Below are positions 8,259 through 17,225 of a DNA stretch of 64,000 bases, piece after piece. The DNA is taken from contig NZ_LQOM01000044.1 of the NCBI RefSeq assembly GCF_002101595.1, forward strand, positions 38,679 to 102,678, in the 5' to 3' direction. The translations under genes were made by a program, and so were the position numbers. This DNA comes from Mycobacterium celatum. Lineage in GTDB: Bacteria; Actinomycetota; Actinomycetes; Mycobacteriales; Mycobacteriaceae. Position 1 is the stretch's first letter; each line of letters begins with the position of its first letter. The notes under the pieces are model-generated. The model saw only the letters and a program-made list of their open reading frames with translations. It searched no databases and had not been told where the DNA came from.

Positions 8259-9476
8259 ATGACGATTCCGATCAAGGAACGCAAGACGCGAAGCTGGCCG
8301 GACCTGGTGGCGGGCCTGGGGTTATTGCTGGCGTGCGCACTGGTACTTTCGTTGACCTACTGGCAGTTTCGCGGCAACTTCACACCCAAGACACGGCTGA
8401 CGATGCTGGCCGGCCGGGCCGGCCTGGTGATGGATCGCGGCTCCAAGGTCACCTTCAACGGCGTGAGTATCGGCCGGGTGGCGGAGATCTCCGAGGTTCA
8501 GCACGACGGCGAGCCGGCCGCCAAGTTCACCCTCGACGTGGATCCGCAGTACGTGCAATTGATTCCGTCCAACGTCAAGGCCAAGATCCAGGCGACGACG
8601 GTATTCGGCAACAAATACGTGTCGTTCACATCGCCGCAAAACCCGTCACCGCAACGGATCACACCGCAGCACGAGATTAACGCGATCTCGGTGACCACCG
8701 AATTCAACACCCTGTTCGAGACGCTCACCCAGATCGCGGAGAAGGTCGACCCGGTCAAGGTGAACCTGACTCTGTCCGCGGCCGCGCAGGCGCTGAGCGG
8801 GCTGGGCGACAAGTTCGGCCAGTCGATCGTCAACGGCAACGCGATCCTCGACGACGTCAATCCGCAGATGCCGACAATCCGCCACGACATCCAGCAGCTC
8901 GCCGCACTGGGTGACATCTATGCCGACAACGCACCGAACCTCTTTGACGCCCTGAACAATGCGATCACCACCGCACGAACCCTCAACCGCCAGCAGGCCG
9001 ACGTGGATGCCGCACTGTTGGCCGCGACCGGCTTCGCCAACACCGCGGCAGACACGTTCGAGAAGGCCGGCCCCTACCTGCAGCGCCTCCTCGCCGATCT
9101 GGTGCCCACCGGCCGCCTGCTCGACACCTACAGCCCCGAGATCCTCTGCACATTCCGCAACTTCGCCAAACTCGTGCCCAGGATCGCGGAGCTGGAAAGC
9201 GGTAACAATTACTCTGCGCGGCTTGGTGTTTCGCTCAACGGCGCGGAGAACCCGTACGTCTATCCCGACAACCTGCCGCGAGTGAACGCCCGGGGCGGAC
9301 CCGGTGGCTCGGCGGGTTGCTGGCAGCCGATCACCCGGGACCTGTGGCCGGCGCCCTATCTGGTGATGGACACCGGCAACAGCATCGCGCCGTACAACCA
9401 CTTCGAAATCAGCCAGCCCCTCGCCACCGAATACGTGTGGGGACGCCAGTACGGGGAGAACACGATCAACCCATGA
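8259..9476 (+). CDS. mceA: Mce family protein A
   Basis: A 405-residue MCE protein: a short cytoplasmic segment, one membrane anchor at about residues 15-35, the MCE/MlaD domain to about residue 120, and a long helical region thought to build the lipid-conducting needle. It contains the MCE-domain pattern VTFNGVSIGRVAEI and TTVFGNKYVSF. The reading frame is open for 740 bp upstream, but ATG 8259, 5 nt after the yrbEB stop, gives the proper N-terminus. The size is nearer Mce2A (about 404) than Mce1A (about 454). Confidence 0.93.
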   Translation: MTIPIKERKTRSWPDLVAGLGLLLACALVLSLTYWQFRGNFTPKTRLTMLAGRAGLVMDRGSKVTFNGVSIGRVAEISEVQHDGEPAAKFTLDVDPQYVQLIPSNVKAKIQATTVFGNKYVSFTSPQNPSPQRITPQHEINAISVTTEFNTLFETLTQIAEKVDPVKVNLTLSAAAQALSGLGDKFGQSIVNGNAILDDVNPQMPTIRHDIQQLAALGDIYADNAPNLFDALNNAITTARTLNRQQADVDAALLAATGFANTAADTFEKAGPYLQRLLADLVPTGRLLDTYSPEILCTFRNFAKLVPRIAELESGNNYSARLGVSLNGAENPYVYPDNLPRVNARGGPGGSAGCWQPITRDLWPAPYLVMDTGNSIAPYNHFEISQPLATEYVWGRQYGENTINP

Positions 9477-10513
9477 AAATCCGCGGAACCGTTATCCGAC
9501 TCGCCGCCATCGCGTCGGTGCAGCTGTTGTTCACGGCAGTCATCGTGATTGTTTTCGGCCAGGTGCGATTCGATAAGACGGACAGCTACAGCGCAGAGTT
9601 CAGTAATGCCAGCGGCTTACGCGCCGGCCAGTTCGTTCGCGCCTCGGGCGTCGAGGTCGGCAAGGTCAAAAGTGTGGACCTGATAGACGGGGACAAGCGA
9701 ATCCGGGTCGAGTTCACCGTCGACCGCTCCATCCAGCTGTACCAGTCCACGACCGCGGCGATCCGTTATCAAGATCTGATCGGCAACCGCTATCTCGAAC
9801 TCGACCGCGGCACAGGCGAAAACGCCGAACGGGTGCTTCCGCCCGGCGGATTCATCCCGCTCGCCCGGACCCAGCCGGCGCTGGATCTGGACGCGCTGAT
9901 CGGCGGCTTCAAGCCGCTGTTCCGGGCGCTCAATCCCGAAAAGGTCAATAGCCTCGCGTCAGCCATCATCACCGTGTTCCAGGGCGAGGGCGGCACCATC
10001 AACGACATCCTCGACCAAACCGCGCAGCTGACCGAACATCTGGCTCAGCGTGACGAGGCGATCGGCGAGGTGATCAAGAACCTGAACACGGTGTTGGACA
10101 CCACGGTCAAGCACCGCAAGGAGTTCGACGCGGCCGTCGACAACGTCGAGAAACTGGTCACCGGGTTGAAGGACCGCGCCGATCCGCTGGCCACCAGAAC
10201 CGCGCATATCAGCAACGCTGCCGGAACTGTGGCCGACCTGCTGGCCGACAACCGAAACTTGTTGCACGACACCGTGAGCCACCTGGAGGTCGTCGCGCAG
10301 CCGCTTGTCGACGGGCGCGACCGCCTCGAGAACATGTTGTCGAAGCTGCCAGATGCGTTCAATCGCATCGGCCGCGCCAGCGGCATCTACGGCGACTTTT
10401 TCAACTTCTACCTCTGCGACGCGTCCCTCACGGTCAACGGCCTGCAGCCCGGCGGCCCGGTCCGCACGGTCAGGCTCTGGCAGCAGCCGACGGGTAGGTG
10501 CACCAGGCAATGA
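9473..10513 (+). CDS. mceB: Mce family protein B
   Basis: A 346-residue MCE protein with an N-terminal anchor (about residues 9-30), an MCE domain containing RAGQFVRASGVEVGKV and LIGNRYLELDRG, and a helical C-terminal region rich in coiled-coil-like heptads. ATG 9473 overlaps the mceA stop by 4 bp, so translation is coupled. The C-terminus ends at LWQQPTGRCTRQ with a Cys-containing segment (DFFNFYLCDASLTVNGLQ) shared by MceB proteins. It should be one of six subunits of the periplasm-spanning assembly. Confidence 0.93.
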   Translation: MKIRGTVIRLAAIASVQLLFTAVIVIVFGQVRFDKTDSYSAEFSNASGLRAGQFVRASGVEVGKVKSVDLIDGDKRIRVEFTVDRSIQLYQSTTAAIRYQDLIGNRYLELDRGTGENAERVLPPGGFIPLARTQPALDLDALIGGFKPLFRALNPEKVNSLASAIITVFQGEGGTINDILDQTAQLTEHLAQRDEAIGEVIKNLNTVLDTTVKHRKEFDAAVDNVEKLVTGLKDRADPLATRTAHISNAAGTVADLLADNRNLLHDTVSHLEVVAQPLVDGRDRLENMLSKLPDAFNRIGRASGIYGDFFNFYLCDASLTVNGLQPGGPVRTVRLWQQPTGRCTRQ

Positions 10514-12057
10514 GAACGCTGGAACCCGCGAACCGGGTCCGCATCGGCGCCCTGGCCATCGTCGTGGCGCTGCTCGTCGTCGGGGTGGGCCAAAGCTTCA
10601 GCAGTGTCCCGATGCTGTTCGCCACCCCGAGCTACTACGGACAGTTCACCGACACCGGCGGACTGAGCAAGAACGACAAGGTGCGCATCGCCGGCAAGGA
10701 TGTCGGCATTGTGCAGAGCCTCAAAATCGAGGGCGACCACATTCTGATCAAGTTCTCGACCGGCACCCACACCGTGGGCACCGAGAGCCGGCTGGCGATC
10801 AAGACCGAGACCATCCTGGGCAAGAAGGTGCTCGAGATCGAGCAGCGCGGCAGCGAAAAGCTGCGCCCCGGAGGGGTTTTGCCGCTTGGCCAAAGCACCA
10901 CTCCATATCAGATTTACGACGCGTTCTTCGACGTCACCAAGGCCGCCGCTGGGTGGGACATCGACACAGTCAAGCGATCGTTGAACGTGTTGTCGCACAC
11001 CATCGATCAGACCTACCCGCACCTCAGCGCCGCACTCGACGGCGTGGCCAAGTTCTCCGAGACCGTGGGCAAGCGCGACGAGGAGATCAGGCACCTGCTC
11101 GAGCGGGCCAGAAAGGTGGCCGATGTCCTGGGTGACCGCAGTAAACAGATCAACGCGCTGCTGGTGAACGCCCAGGCCTTGCTGGCCGCGTTCAACCAAC
11201 GCGGTCGGGCCGTCGAGGCGCTGCTGAGAAACGTGGCGTCGTTCTCAACCCAGGTGCGCGGGCTCATGCGCGACAACCCGAACCTGCACCACCTGCTCGA
11301 GCAGCTGCGTGTTGTCACCGACATTCTGGCCAAGCACAAGAACGACCTGGCGTCCGTGCTGACCACGCTGCGGAACTACACCGCGGCGCTGAGCGAGGCG
11401 GTCGGCTCCGGCCCGTACTTCAAGGTGATGGTCGCAAACCTGTTGCCGTACTGGATTTTGCAGCCGTGGGTGGATGCGGCGTTCAAGAAGCGCGGCCTCG
11501 ATCCGGAGGACTTCTGGCGCAGCGCGGGGTTGCCGGCGTTCCGGTTCCCCGATCCCAACGGTACCCGGTTCCCCAACGGTGCGCCGCCACCGGCGCCGCC
11601 GGTGGCCGAGGGCACCCCGGATCATCCGGGGCCCGCGGTGGCGCCGGGCTCGCCGTGTTCGTACGCGCCGCCGCCGGAGTTGTTGCCGCGCCCCGGTAAT
11701 CCGATGCCGTGCGCGGGTGTCGATCAAAGCGAGGGGCCCTTCGGGGCCAACGGGCCGTATCCCGGCGCACCCGACGTGCGACCCGCCCCCGCCAACCCGA
11801 ACGGTCTGCCGCCGACTCCGGGTATCCCGATCGCAGGCCGGCCAGGCGAAGCGCCGCCGGACGTTCCCGGCACGCCGGTGCCGATCGCGCCGGGGCCGCC
11901 GGGGGCGCGCAGCGAGCCGTTGGGGCCGCCCGGCCCGACGCCGCCGCCGTCGACGTTCGCGCCCGGACTGCCGCCGGGGCCGCCGGCGCCGCCCGGACCC
12001 GGTGCACAACTCCCAGCGCCGTTCATCACGCCTGATGGGACCGGAGGCCAGTATTGA
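10510..12057 (+). CDS. mceC: Mce family protein C with proline-rich tail
   Basis: A 515-residue MCE protein, the length of Mce1C. It has an anchor at residues 10-30, an MCE domain with GLSKNDKVRIAGKDVGIV, a helical needle region to about residue 340, and then about 160 residues very rich in Pro, Gly and Ala. This last part is probably an extended segment in or outside the cell envelope. The ATGA overlap at 10510 couples it to mceB. The tail is also where the DNA is most GC-rich and open in several frames, which explains spurious antisense reading frames here. Confidence 0.93.
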   Translation: MRTLEPANRVRIGALAIVVALLVVGVGQSFSSVPMLFATPSYYGQFTDTGGLSKNDKVRIAGKDVGIVQSLKIEGDHILIKFSTGTHTVGTESRLAIKTETILGKKVLEIEQRGSEKLRPGGVLPLGQSTTPYQIYDAFFDVTKAAAGWDIDTVKRSLNVLSHTIDQTYPHLSAALDGVAKFSETVGKRDEEIRHLLERARKVADVLGDRSKQINALLVNAQALLAAFNQRGRAVEALLRNVASFSTQVRGLMRDNPNLHHLLEQLRVVTDILAKHKNDLASVLTTLRNYTAALSEAVGSGPYFKVMVANLLPYWILQPWVDAAFKKRGLDPEDFWRSAGLPAFRFPDPNGTRFPNGAPPPAPPVAEGTPDHPGPAVAPGSPCSYAPPPELLPRPGNPMPCAGVDQSEGPFGANGPYPGAPDVRPAPANPNGLPPTPGIPIAGRPGEAPPDVPGTPVPIAPGPPGARSEPLGPPGPTPPPSTFAPGLPPGPPAPPGPGAQLPAPFITPDGTGGQY

Positions 12058-13622
12058 GCACCATCTTCGACATCCACAACGTGCGGCTGCCCTCACTGTC
12101 GCGGGCGTCGGTCGTCATCGGTTCGGCTGTGCTGCTGCTGAGTCTCATCGCGGCGTTCGTCGGCTGGCAGGTCTATCACCGGCTGACGAATACCACTGTG
12201 GTGGCGTACTTTCCGCAGGCCGACGCGCTGTACTCCGGGGACAAGGTGCAGATCATGGGCATTCGCGTCGGCGCGATCGACAAGATCGAGCCGGCCGGCG
12301 ACAAGATGAAAGTGACCTTTCACTACCAGAGCCGGTACAAGGTGCCGGCCAACGCGCAGGCGGTGATCCTGAACCCGACGCTGGTGGCGTCGCGGGCCAT
12401 CCAGCTCGAGCCGCCGTACAAGGGCGGGCCGGTGCTCGCGGATAACGCGGTGATCCCCATCGAACGCACCCAGGTGCCGGTGGAATGGGACGACCTGCGC
12501 AACCAATTCACCAACATCATCGACAAACTCGGCCCCACACCCGAACAGCCCAAGGGCCCGTTCGGCGACATCGTCGAATCCTTCGCCGACGGGCTGGCCG
12601 GCAAGGGCAAGCAGATCAACACCACGCTGGACAACCTGTCGCAGGCCTTGACCACCCTCGACGAGGGCCGCGGCGACTTCTTCGCCGTGCTCCGCAGCCT
12701 GGCGCTGTTCGTCAACGCTCTGCACGAAGACGATCAGCAGTTCGTCGCGCTGAACAAGGACCTGGCCCAGTTCACGAACGCCCTGACCTCCTCAGATCAG
12801 GCCGCCGCCAACGCGATCCAGCAGACGGACGACCTGTTGGACACGGCTCGCACGTTCTTCAACGAGAACCGCGAGGTGCTGGCCCACGACGTCAACAACC
12901 TCTCCGAGGCGACCACCGCGATCGTGCAGGATACCCCGAGGGACGGTTTGGAGACCGCGCTACACATCCTGCCCACCATGGCCGCCAACGTGCTGGGCAT
13001 TTACGAGCCCGCGCACGGCAGCCTGACCGGTGTGCCCGCGCTGGTCAACTTCGCGAACCCAATGCAGTTCATCTGCAGCGCAATTCAGGCCGGCAGCCGA
13101 CTGGGGTATCAAGAGTCCGCCGAACTGTGTGCGCAGTATCTGGCCCCGATTCTGGACGCGATCAAGTTCAACTACGCGCCGTTCGGGATGAACCTGTTCA
13201 GTTCCGCCGACACCCTGCCCAAGAACGTCGCCTACTCCGAGCCGCGGCTGCAGCCGCCGCCTGGGTACAAGGACACCACCGTGCCCGGGATCTTTTCGCG
13301 GGATACGCCGTGGTCGCACCGGAACTCCGAGCCGGGCTGGATTGTCGCGCCGGGCATGCAAGGAGTGCAGGTCGGGCCGGCCACGGCAGCCTTGTTGACG
13401 CCGGAGTCGCTGGAGGAGTTGATGGGTGGCCCGGACATCGCCCCGCCGCCGCCGGGACAGAACATGCCCGGCCCGCCGAACGCCTACGACCAGAACAACC
13501 CGCTGCCGCCGCCGTGGTATCCGCAGCCGCTGCCCTCACCGACGGCGGCCGCGCCACCGCCGCCGGCTGAAGCTCCGCTCGGTGCCGCCGAGGCGCCCGG
13601 ACCGGCAGGACCGGGATCATGA
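12054..13622 (+). CDS. mceD: Mce family protein D with proline-rich tail
   Basis: A 522-residue MCE protein. It begins at a TTG codon (12054) that overlaps the mceC stop as TTGA; the resulting N-terminus STIFDIHNVRLPSLS matches the start I recall for mycobacterial Mce1D (MSTIFDIRSLRLP), so the rare start is preferred. The anchor is at about residues 20-40, the MCE domain includes GDKVQIMGIRVGAIDKIEPA, the helical region follows, and the tail from about residue 455 is Pro-rich. AGSRLGYQESAELCAQYLAP is a conserved MceD segment. Efficiency of the TTG start may limit the amount of this subunit. Confidence 0.92.
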   Translation: MSTIFDIHNVRLPSLSRASVVIGSAVLLLSLIAAFVGWQVYHRLTNTTVVAYFPQADALYSGDKVQIMGIRVGAIDKIEPAGDKMKVTFHYQSRYKVPANAQAVILNPTLVASRAIQLEPPYKGGPVLADNAVIPIERTQVPVEWDDLRNQFTNIIDKLGPTPEQPKGPFGDIVESFADGLAGKGKQINTTLDNLSQALTTLDEGRGDFFAVLRSLALFVNALHEDDQQFVALNKDLAQFTNALTSSDQAAANAIQQTDDLLDTARTFFNENREVLAHDVNNLSEATTAIVQDTPRDGLETALHILPTMAANVLGIYEPAHGSLTGVPALVNFANPMQFICSAIQAGSRLGYQESAELCAQYLAPILDAIKFNYAPFGMNLFSSADTLPKNVAYSEPRLQPPPGYKDTTVPGIFSRDTPWSHRNSEPGWIVAPGMQGVQVGPATAALLTPESLEELMGGPDIAPPPPGQNMPGPPNAYDQNNPLPPPWYPQPLPSPTAAAPPPPAEAPLGAAEAPGPAGPGS

Positions 13623-14743
13623 GGCGGGCGACGCGACGCGCGCTGGCCTTGTTGGTGGCCGTGATGGTGCTGACGTCCTGCGGGAACTGGCGCGGGATTT
13701 CCAACGTGCCGCTGCCCGGCGGGCCGGGTAGCGGACCGGGCGCCTACACCGTCTACGTGCAGATACCGAATACGTTGGCGCTCAACGGGAACAGCCGGGT
13801 CTTGGTGGCCGACGTCTTTGTCGGCACCGTGCGCGCGATCAACCTGAAGAACTGGGTCGCCACGCTGACGATCGATCTGGACAAGGCTGTCCGATTGCCG
13901 AAGAACGCCACCGCCAAGATCGGCCAGACCAGCCTGCTGGGTTCTCAGCACGTCGAGCTGGCCGCGCCGCCGAACCCGTCGCCGCAGCTGCTGAAAGACG
14001 GCGACACCATGGCGCTGAAGAACGCATCGGCCTATCCGTCGATCGAGCAGACCCTGGCCAGCCTGGCGATGGTGTTGCGCGGCGGCGGGATTCCGAACCT
14101 CGAGGTGATCCAGAACGAGGTCTATAACATGCTGCACGGGCGCGCGCAGCAATTCCGGGAGTTTCTGCACAAGCTGGACACCTTTGTCGCCAAGCTCAAC
14201 CAGCAGCGCGGCGACGTCACCCACGCGATCGATTCGACCAACCGGCTGCTGGGCTATGTGGGCGGACGCTCGGATGTCATCGATCGGGCGCTCACCGAGT
14301 TCCCGCCGCTGGCAAAGCATTTCGCAGATCAGCGGGATCTGTTCATCAACGCCGTCGACGCGGTGGGACGGCTCAGCGACGTCGCCGACCAGACGCTGTC
14401 GGCGTCACGGGGCGATCTGCATCAGGATCTGCAGTTGCTGCAGCGGCCGCTGAAGCAACTCGGCCTTGCCTCACCGTATTTGGTGGACGCCCTGGGGCTG
14501 CTGCTGTCCCCGCCGTTCACCATCGACAGCGTGCCGAAGATCGTGCGCGGCGACTACATCAACGTCTCCGGGTCGTTCGACCTCACGCTGAGCACCATCG
14601 ACAATGCCGTCTTTTCCGGAACCGGAATCTCGGGAATGCTGCGCGCACTCGAACAGTCGTGGGGCCGCGATCCCGCAACCATGGTCCCCGACATCAGGTT
14701 CTCGCCCAACCCTGCCGACGCTCCGGTGGAACGGGGTGAGTAG
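13619..14743 (+). CDS. mceE: Mce family lipoprotein E (LprK-like)
   Basis: A 374-residue lipoprotein, the only Mce subunit with a lipobox: MRRATRRALALLVAVMVLTSC, with lipidated Cys21. The MCE domain follows with SRVLVADVFVGTVRAINL and KIGQTSLLGSQHVEL. The ATGA overlap couples it to mceD. In the complex this subunit is anchored by its lipid rather than by a transmembrane helix. The length is close to Mce1E/LprK (about 390). Confidence 0.93.
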   Translation: MRRATRRALALLVAVMVLTSCGNWRGISNVPLPGGPGSGPGAYTVYVQIPNTLALNGNSRVLVADVFVGTVRAINLKNWVATLTIDLDKAVRLPKNATAKIGQTSLLGSQHVELAAPPNPSPQLLKDGDTMALKNASAYPSIEQTLASLAMVLRGGGIPNLEVIQNEVYNMLHGRAQQFREFLHKLDTFVAKLNQQRGDVTHAIDSTNRLLGYVGGRSDVIDRALTEFPPLAKHFADQRDLFINAVDAVGRLSDVADQTLSASRGDLHQDLQLLQRPLKQLGLASPYLVDALGLLLSPPFTIDSVPKIVRGDYINVSGSFDLTLSTIDNAVFSGTGISGMLRALEQSWGRDPATMVPDIRFSPNPADAPVERGE

Positions 14744-14746
14744 CCG

Positions 14747-16300
14747 ATGTTGACCCGCTTCATCCGCTACCAGTTGATCGTGTTCGCCATTCTGACGGTG
14801 GCCGCACTGGTTGCCCTGGGCTGGTATTACCTGCGGCTGCCAAGCCTTGTCGGCATCGGCCAGTACACGCTCACAGCGGATCTGCCTGCCTCGGGCGGTT
14901 TGTATCGCACGTCGAATGTGACCTATCGCGGGATTCAGATCGGCAAGGTTACCAAGGTTCAGCCGACGGTGAAGGGCGCGCGGGCCACCTTGTCCATCGA
15001 CAAGCGTTACCGAATCCCCGTCGACGCCACGGCCAACGTGCACTCGGTGTCGGCAGTCGGCGAGCAATACCTGGACCTGGTGTCCACCGGCAATCCGGGA
15101 AAGTTCTTCTCGCCCGGCCAAACCATCACCAAGGGAACGGTGCCCAGTGAGATCGGCCCCGCGCTGGACGCCGCCAATCGCGGCCTGTCTGTGTTACCCA
15201 AGAACAAGATCGGATCGCTGCTCGACGAGACCGCCCAAGCGGTCGGCGGCATGGGGCCGGCGCTGCAACGCTTGGTCGACTCGACCCAGACGGTTGTCGG
15301 CGACTTCAAGAACAACCTCTCCGACGTCAACGACATCATCCAGAATTCCGCACCGATCATCGACAGCCAGGTCAACTCCGGCGATTCGATCGAACGCTGG
15401 TCCCACAACCTGAACGTGCTGACGGCGCAGGTCGCCCAGAACGACGCCAGCCTGCAACGCATCCTGTCGAAGGCTCCGCCGACCGCCGATCAGGTCGCCG
15501 AGGTGTTCAGCGACGTCCGGGAGGCACTGCCGCAGACGGTGGCCAACCTCGAGATCGTTGCCGACATGCTCAAGCGCTACAACAAGGGCCTCGAGCAGTT
15601 GCTGGTGTTCTTGCCGGAGATCGGGTCGATCGCGCAGTCCGTGATCGCCTCGGCCCCGGGGTCCGTGCTGATGGACTTCAACCTGTCGCTCAACAATCCG
15701 CCGCCGTGCCTGACCGGATTCCTGCCGGCATCGGAGTGGCGAGCGCCCGCCGACACCAGCACGGCGCCGTTGCCGGCCGGCACGTATTGCAAGATCCCGC
15801 AAGACACTCCGGCCAATGTGGTGCGCGGTGCGCGCAACCTGCCGTGCGTCGACGTCCCGGGCAAACGTGCGGCGACGCCGCGGGAGTGCCGCGACCCCAA
15901 ACCGTACGTGCCGCTGGGCACCAACCCGTGGTACGGCGACCCCAACCAGATTCGTAACTGCCCGGCGCCCGGGGCGCGCTGTGATCAACCGGTCAACCCC
16001 GGCCAGGTGATACCGGCGCCGTCGGTCAACAACGGACTGAACCCGCTACAGGCCGATAGGGTGCCCGGGACGCCGCCGCCGGTCAACGATCCGCTGTCCC
16101 GGCCGGGTTCGGGCACCGTCCAGTGCAACGGACAGCAGCCCAACCCGTGCGTCTACACGCCGTCCAGCCCCGCGGCCGTCTATTTGCCGTCCAGCGGGGA
16201 AGTGGTGGGGCCCGATGGGGTCAAGTACAACCTCGAGAATTCGACCGACCTCGGTGACGACGGGTGGAAGCAGATGCTCGCGCCGGCCCCGGCTCGTTGA
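14747..16300 (+). CDS. mceF: Mce family protein F
   Basis: A 517-residue MCE protein, the last gene of the operon, starting 3 nt after the mceE stop. It has an anchor at about residues 8-28, an MCE domain with LYRTSNVTYRGIQIGKVTKV and SAVGEQYLDLVS, a helical region to about residue 320, and a Pro- and Cys-containing extension to the end, as in Mce1F/Mce2F. Its stop codon lies inside the left arm of a strong inverted repeat (16293-16311), so transcription probably ends just past it. Confidence 0.92.
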   Translation: MLTRFIRYQLIVFAILTVAALVALGWYYLRLPSLVGIGQYTLTADLPASGGLYRTSNVTYRGIQIGKVTKVQPTVKGARATLSIDKRYRIPVDATANVHSVSAVGEQYLDLVSTGNPGKFFSPGQTITKGTVPSEIGPALDAANRGLSVLPKNKIGSLLDETAQAVGGMGPALQRLVDSTQTVVGDFKNNLSDVNDIIQNSAPIIDSQVNSGDSIERWSHNLNVLTAQVAQNDASLQRILSKAPPTADQVAEVFSDVREALPQTVANLEIVADMLKRYNKGLEQLLVFLPEIGSIAQSVIASAPGSVLMDFNLSLNNPPPCLTGFLPASEWRAPADTSTAPLPAGTYCKIPQDTPANVVRGARNLPCVDVPGKRAATPRECRDPKPYVPLGTNPWYGDPNQIRNCPAPGARCDQPVNPGQVIPAPSVNNGLNPLQADRVPGTPPPVNDPLSRPGSGTVQCNGQQPNPCVYTPSSPAAVYLPSSGEVVGPDGVKYNLENSTDLGDDGWKQMLAPAPAR

Positions 16301-16359
16301 GATCGCGCTCAAGGCTGTCGATTGCTGAAAATCACGACCCTGAGCGCGATCTCAACGAG
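16293..16359. terminator. Bidirectional hairpin between mceF and the SDR gene
   Basis: A perfect 19-bp inverted repeat: left arm 16293-16311, right arm 16341-16359, loop of 29 nt. It overlaps the mceF stop codon on the left and the last codons of the opposite-strand SDR on the right. There is no T-tract, as is usual for mycobacterial terminators. A terminator serving both converging genes is the simplest reading. Confidence 0.7.
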
Positions 16360-17225
16360 AGGCGGGCGCCGAGCTTCGCCAGCCTTTCGATCGACAACGG
16401 CCGGGCCATGGTCCTGTTTATGCCGGGGGCAATTCTCAGCATGACGTAGCCGAGCCAGGCTTCGGCGCGAACGGGCACCACCGCGAGGTCGAATCGCACA
16501 CCGCGCACGGCCGCCCGCGCGACCAGATCGGGGCTCATCGGCGAGAACGGCAGCCTCTCGGCGAATTCCTGCAGCTGCCTGGTGAGCTGCTTGCCGCGAT
16601 CGATCAGCGCTTCGTCGACGCCCACCATGATCGCGTGGTCGCCGATGTTCGTGTTGATCACGCCGGGGCAAATAGCGCTGACCCCAACACCTTTCGGCCC
16701 CAGCTCCAGGCGCAGACACTCGGTCAGCATCTTCACACCGGCCTTGGACACCGAGTACGCAGACATCACCGGCGTCGGGGTGAACGCGGCCGCCGAGGCG
16801 ATGTTGACGATGTGACCGCTGCCGCGCTCGACCATCTGGGCACCGAACGCCCGGCAGCCATAGACCACGCCCATCAGGTTGACGCCGAGCTGGTGCTCCC
16901 AGTCGGCCGGGGTCAGCTCCAGGAAGGGGCCGCCGACGAGCATGCCCGCATTATTCACCAGCACATCGGTATAGCCGTGCTCGGCGAGGACGTCGCAGGC
17001 GAACGCATCCCACTCGTCGGGCTTGGTGACGTCGAGCTGCGCGGCCGAGGCGGAGTAGCCGTGGCCGCGGATGACCGCTGTTGTCGCCTGCGCGGCATCG
17101 AGGTCGAGGTCGGAGACCACCACGTGCGCACCGAGTTTGGCGAATCTCATCGCGGTCGCCCGGCCGATGCCGCTGCCGGCGCCCGTGACCACTACGACCC
17201 GCGGCTGCAGCCGGTTGAGCTTCAC
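16332..17225 (-). CDS. SDR family oxidoreductase
   Basis: A 297-residue short-chain dehydrogenase with TGAGSGIG at residues 14-21, NNAG near residue 92 and the YSVSK active site. A C-terminal extension of about 50 basic, hydrophobic residues (AWLGYVMLRIAPGINRTMARPL) could be a membrane-associating tail. GTG 17225 overlaps the stop of the monooxygenase by 4 bp (GTGA), so it is the last gene of the tetR-hydrolase-hydrolase-monooxygenase-SDR operon. A likely job is to form or reduce the ketone or alcohol used by that monooxygenase. Confidence 0.87.
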   Translation of the reverse strand: MKLNRLQPRVVVVTGAGSGIGRATAMRFAKLGAHVVVSDLDLDAAQATTAVIRGHGYSASAAQLDVTKPDEWDAFACDVLAEHGYTDVLVNNAGMLVGGPFLELTPADWEHQLGVNLMGVVYGCRAFGAQMVERGSGHIVNIASAAAFTPTPVMSAYSVSKAGVKMLTECLRLELGPKGVGVSAICPGVINTNIGDHAIMVGVDEALIDRGKQLTRQLQEFAERLPFSPMSPDLVARAAVRGVRFDLAVVPVRAEAWLGYVMLRIAPGINRTMARPLSIERLAKLGARLSLRSRSGS

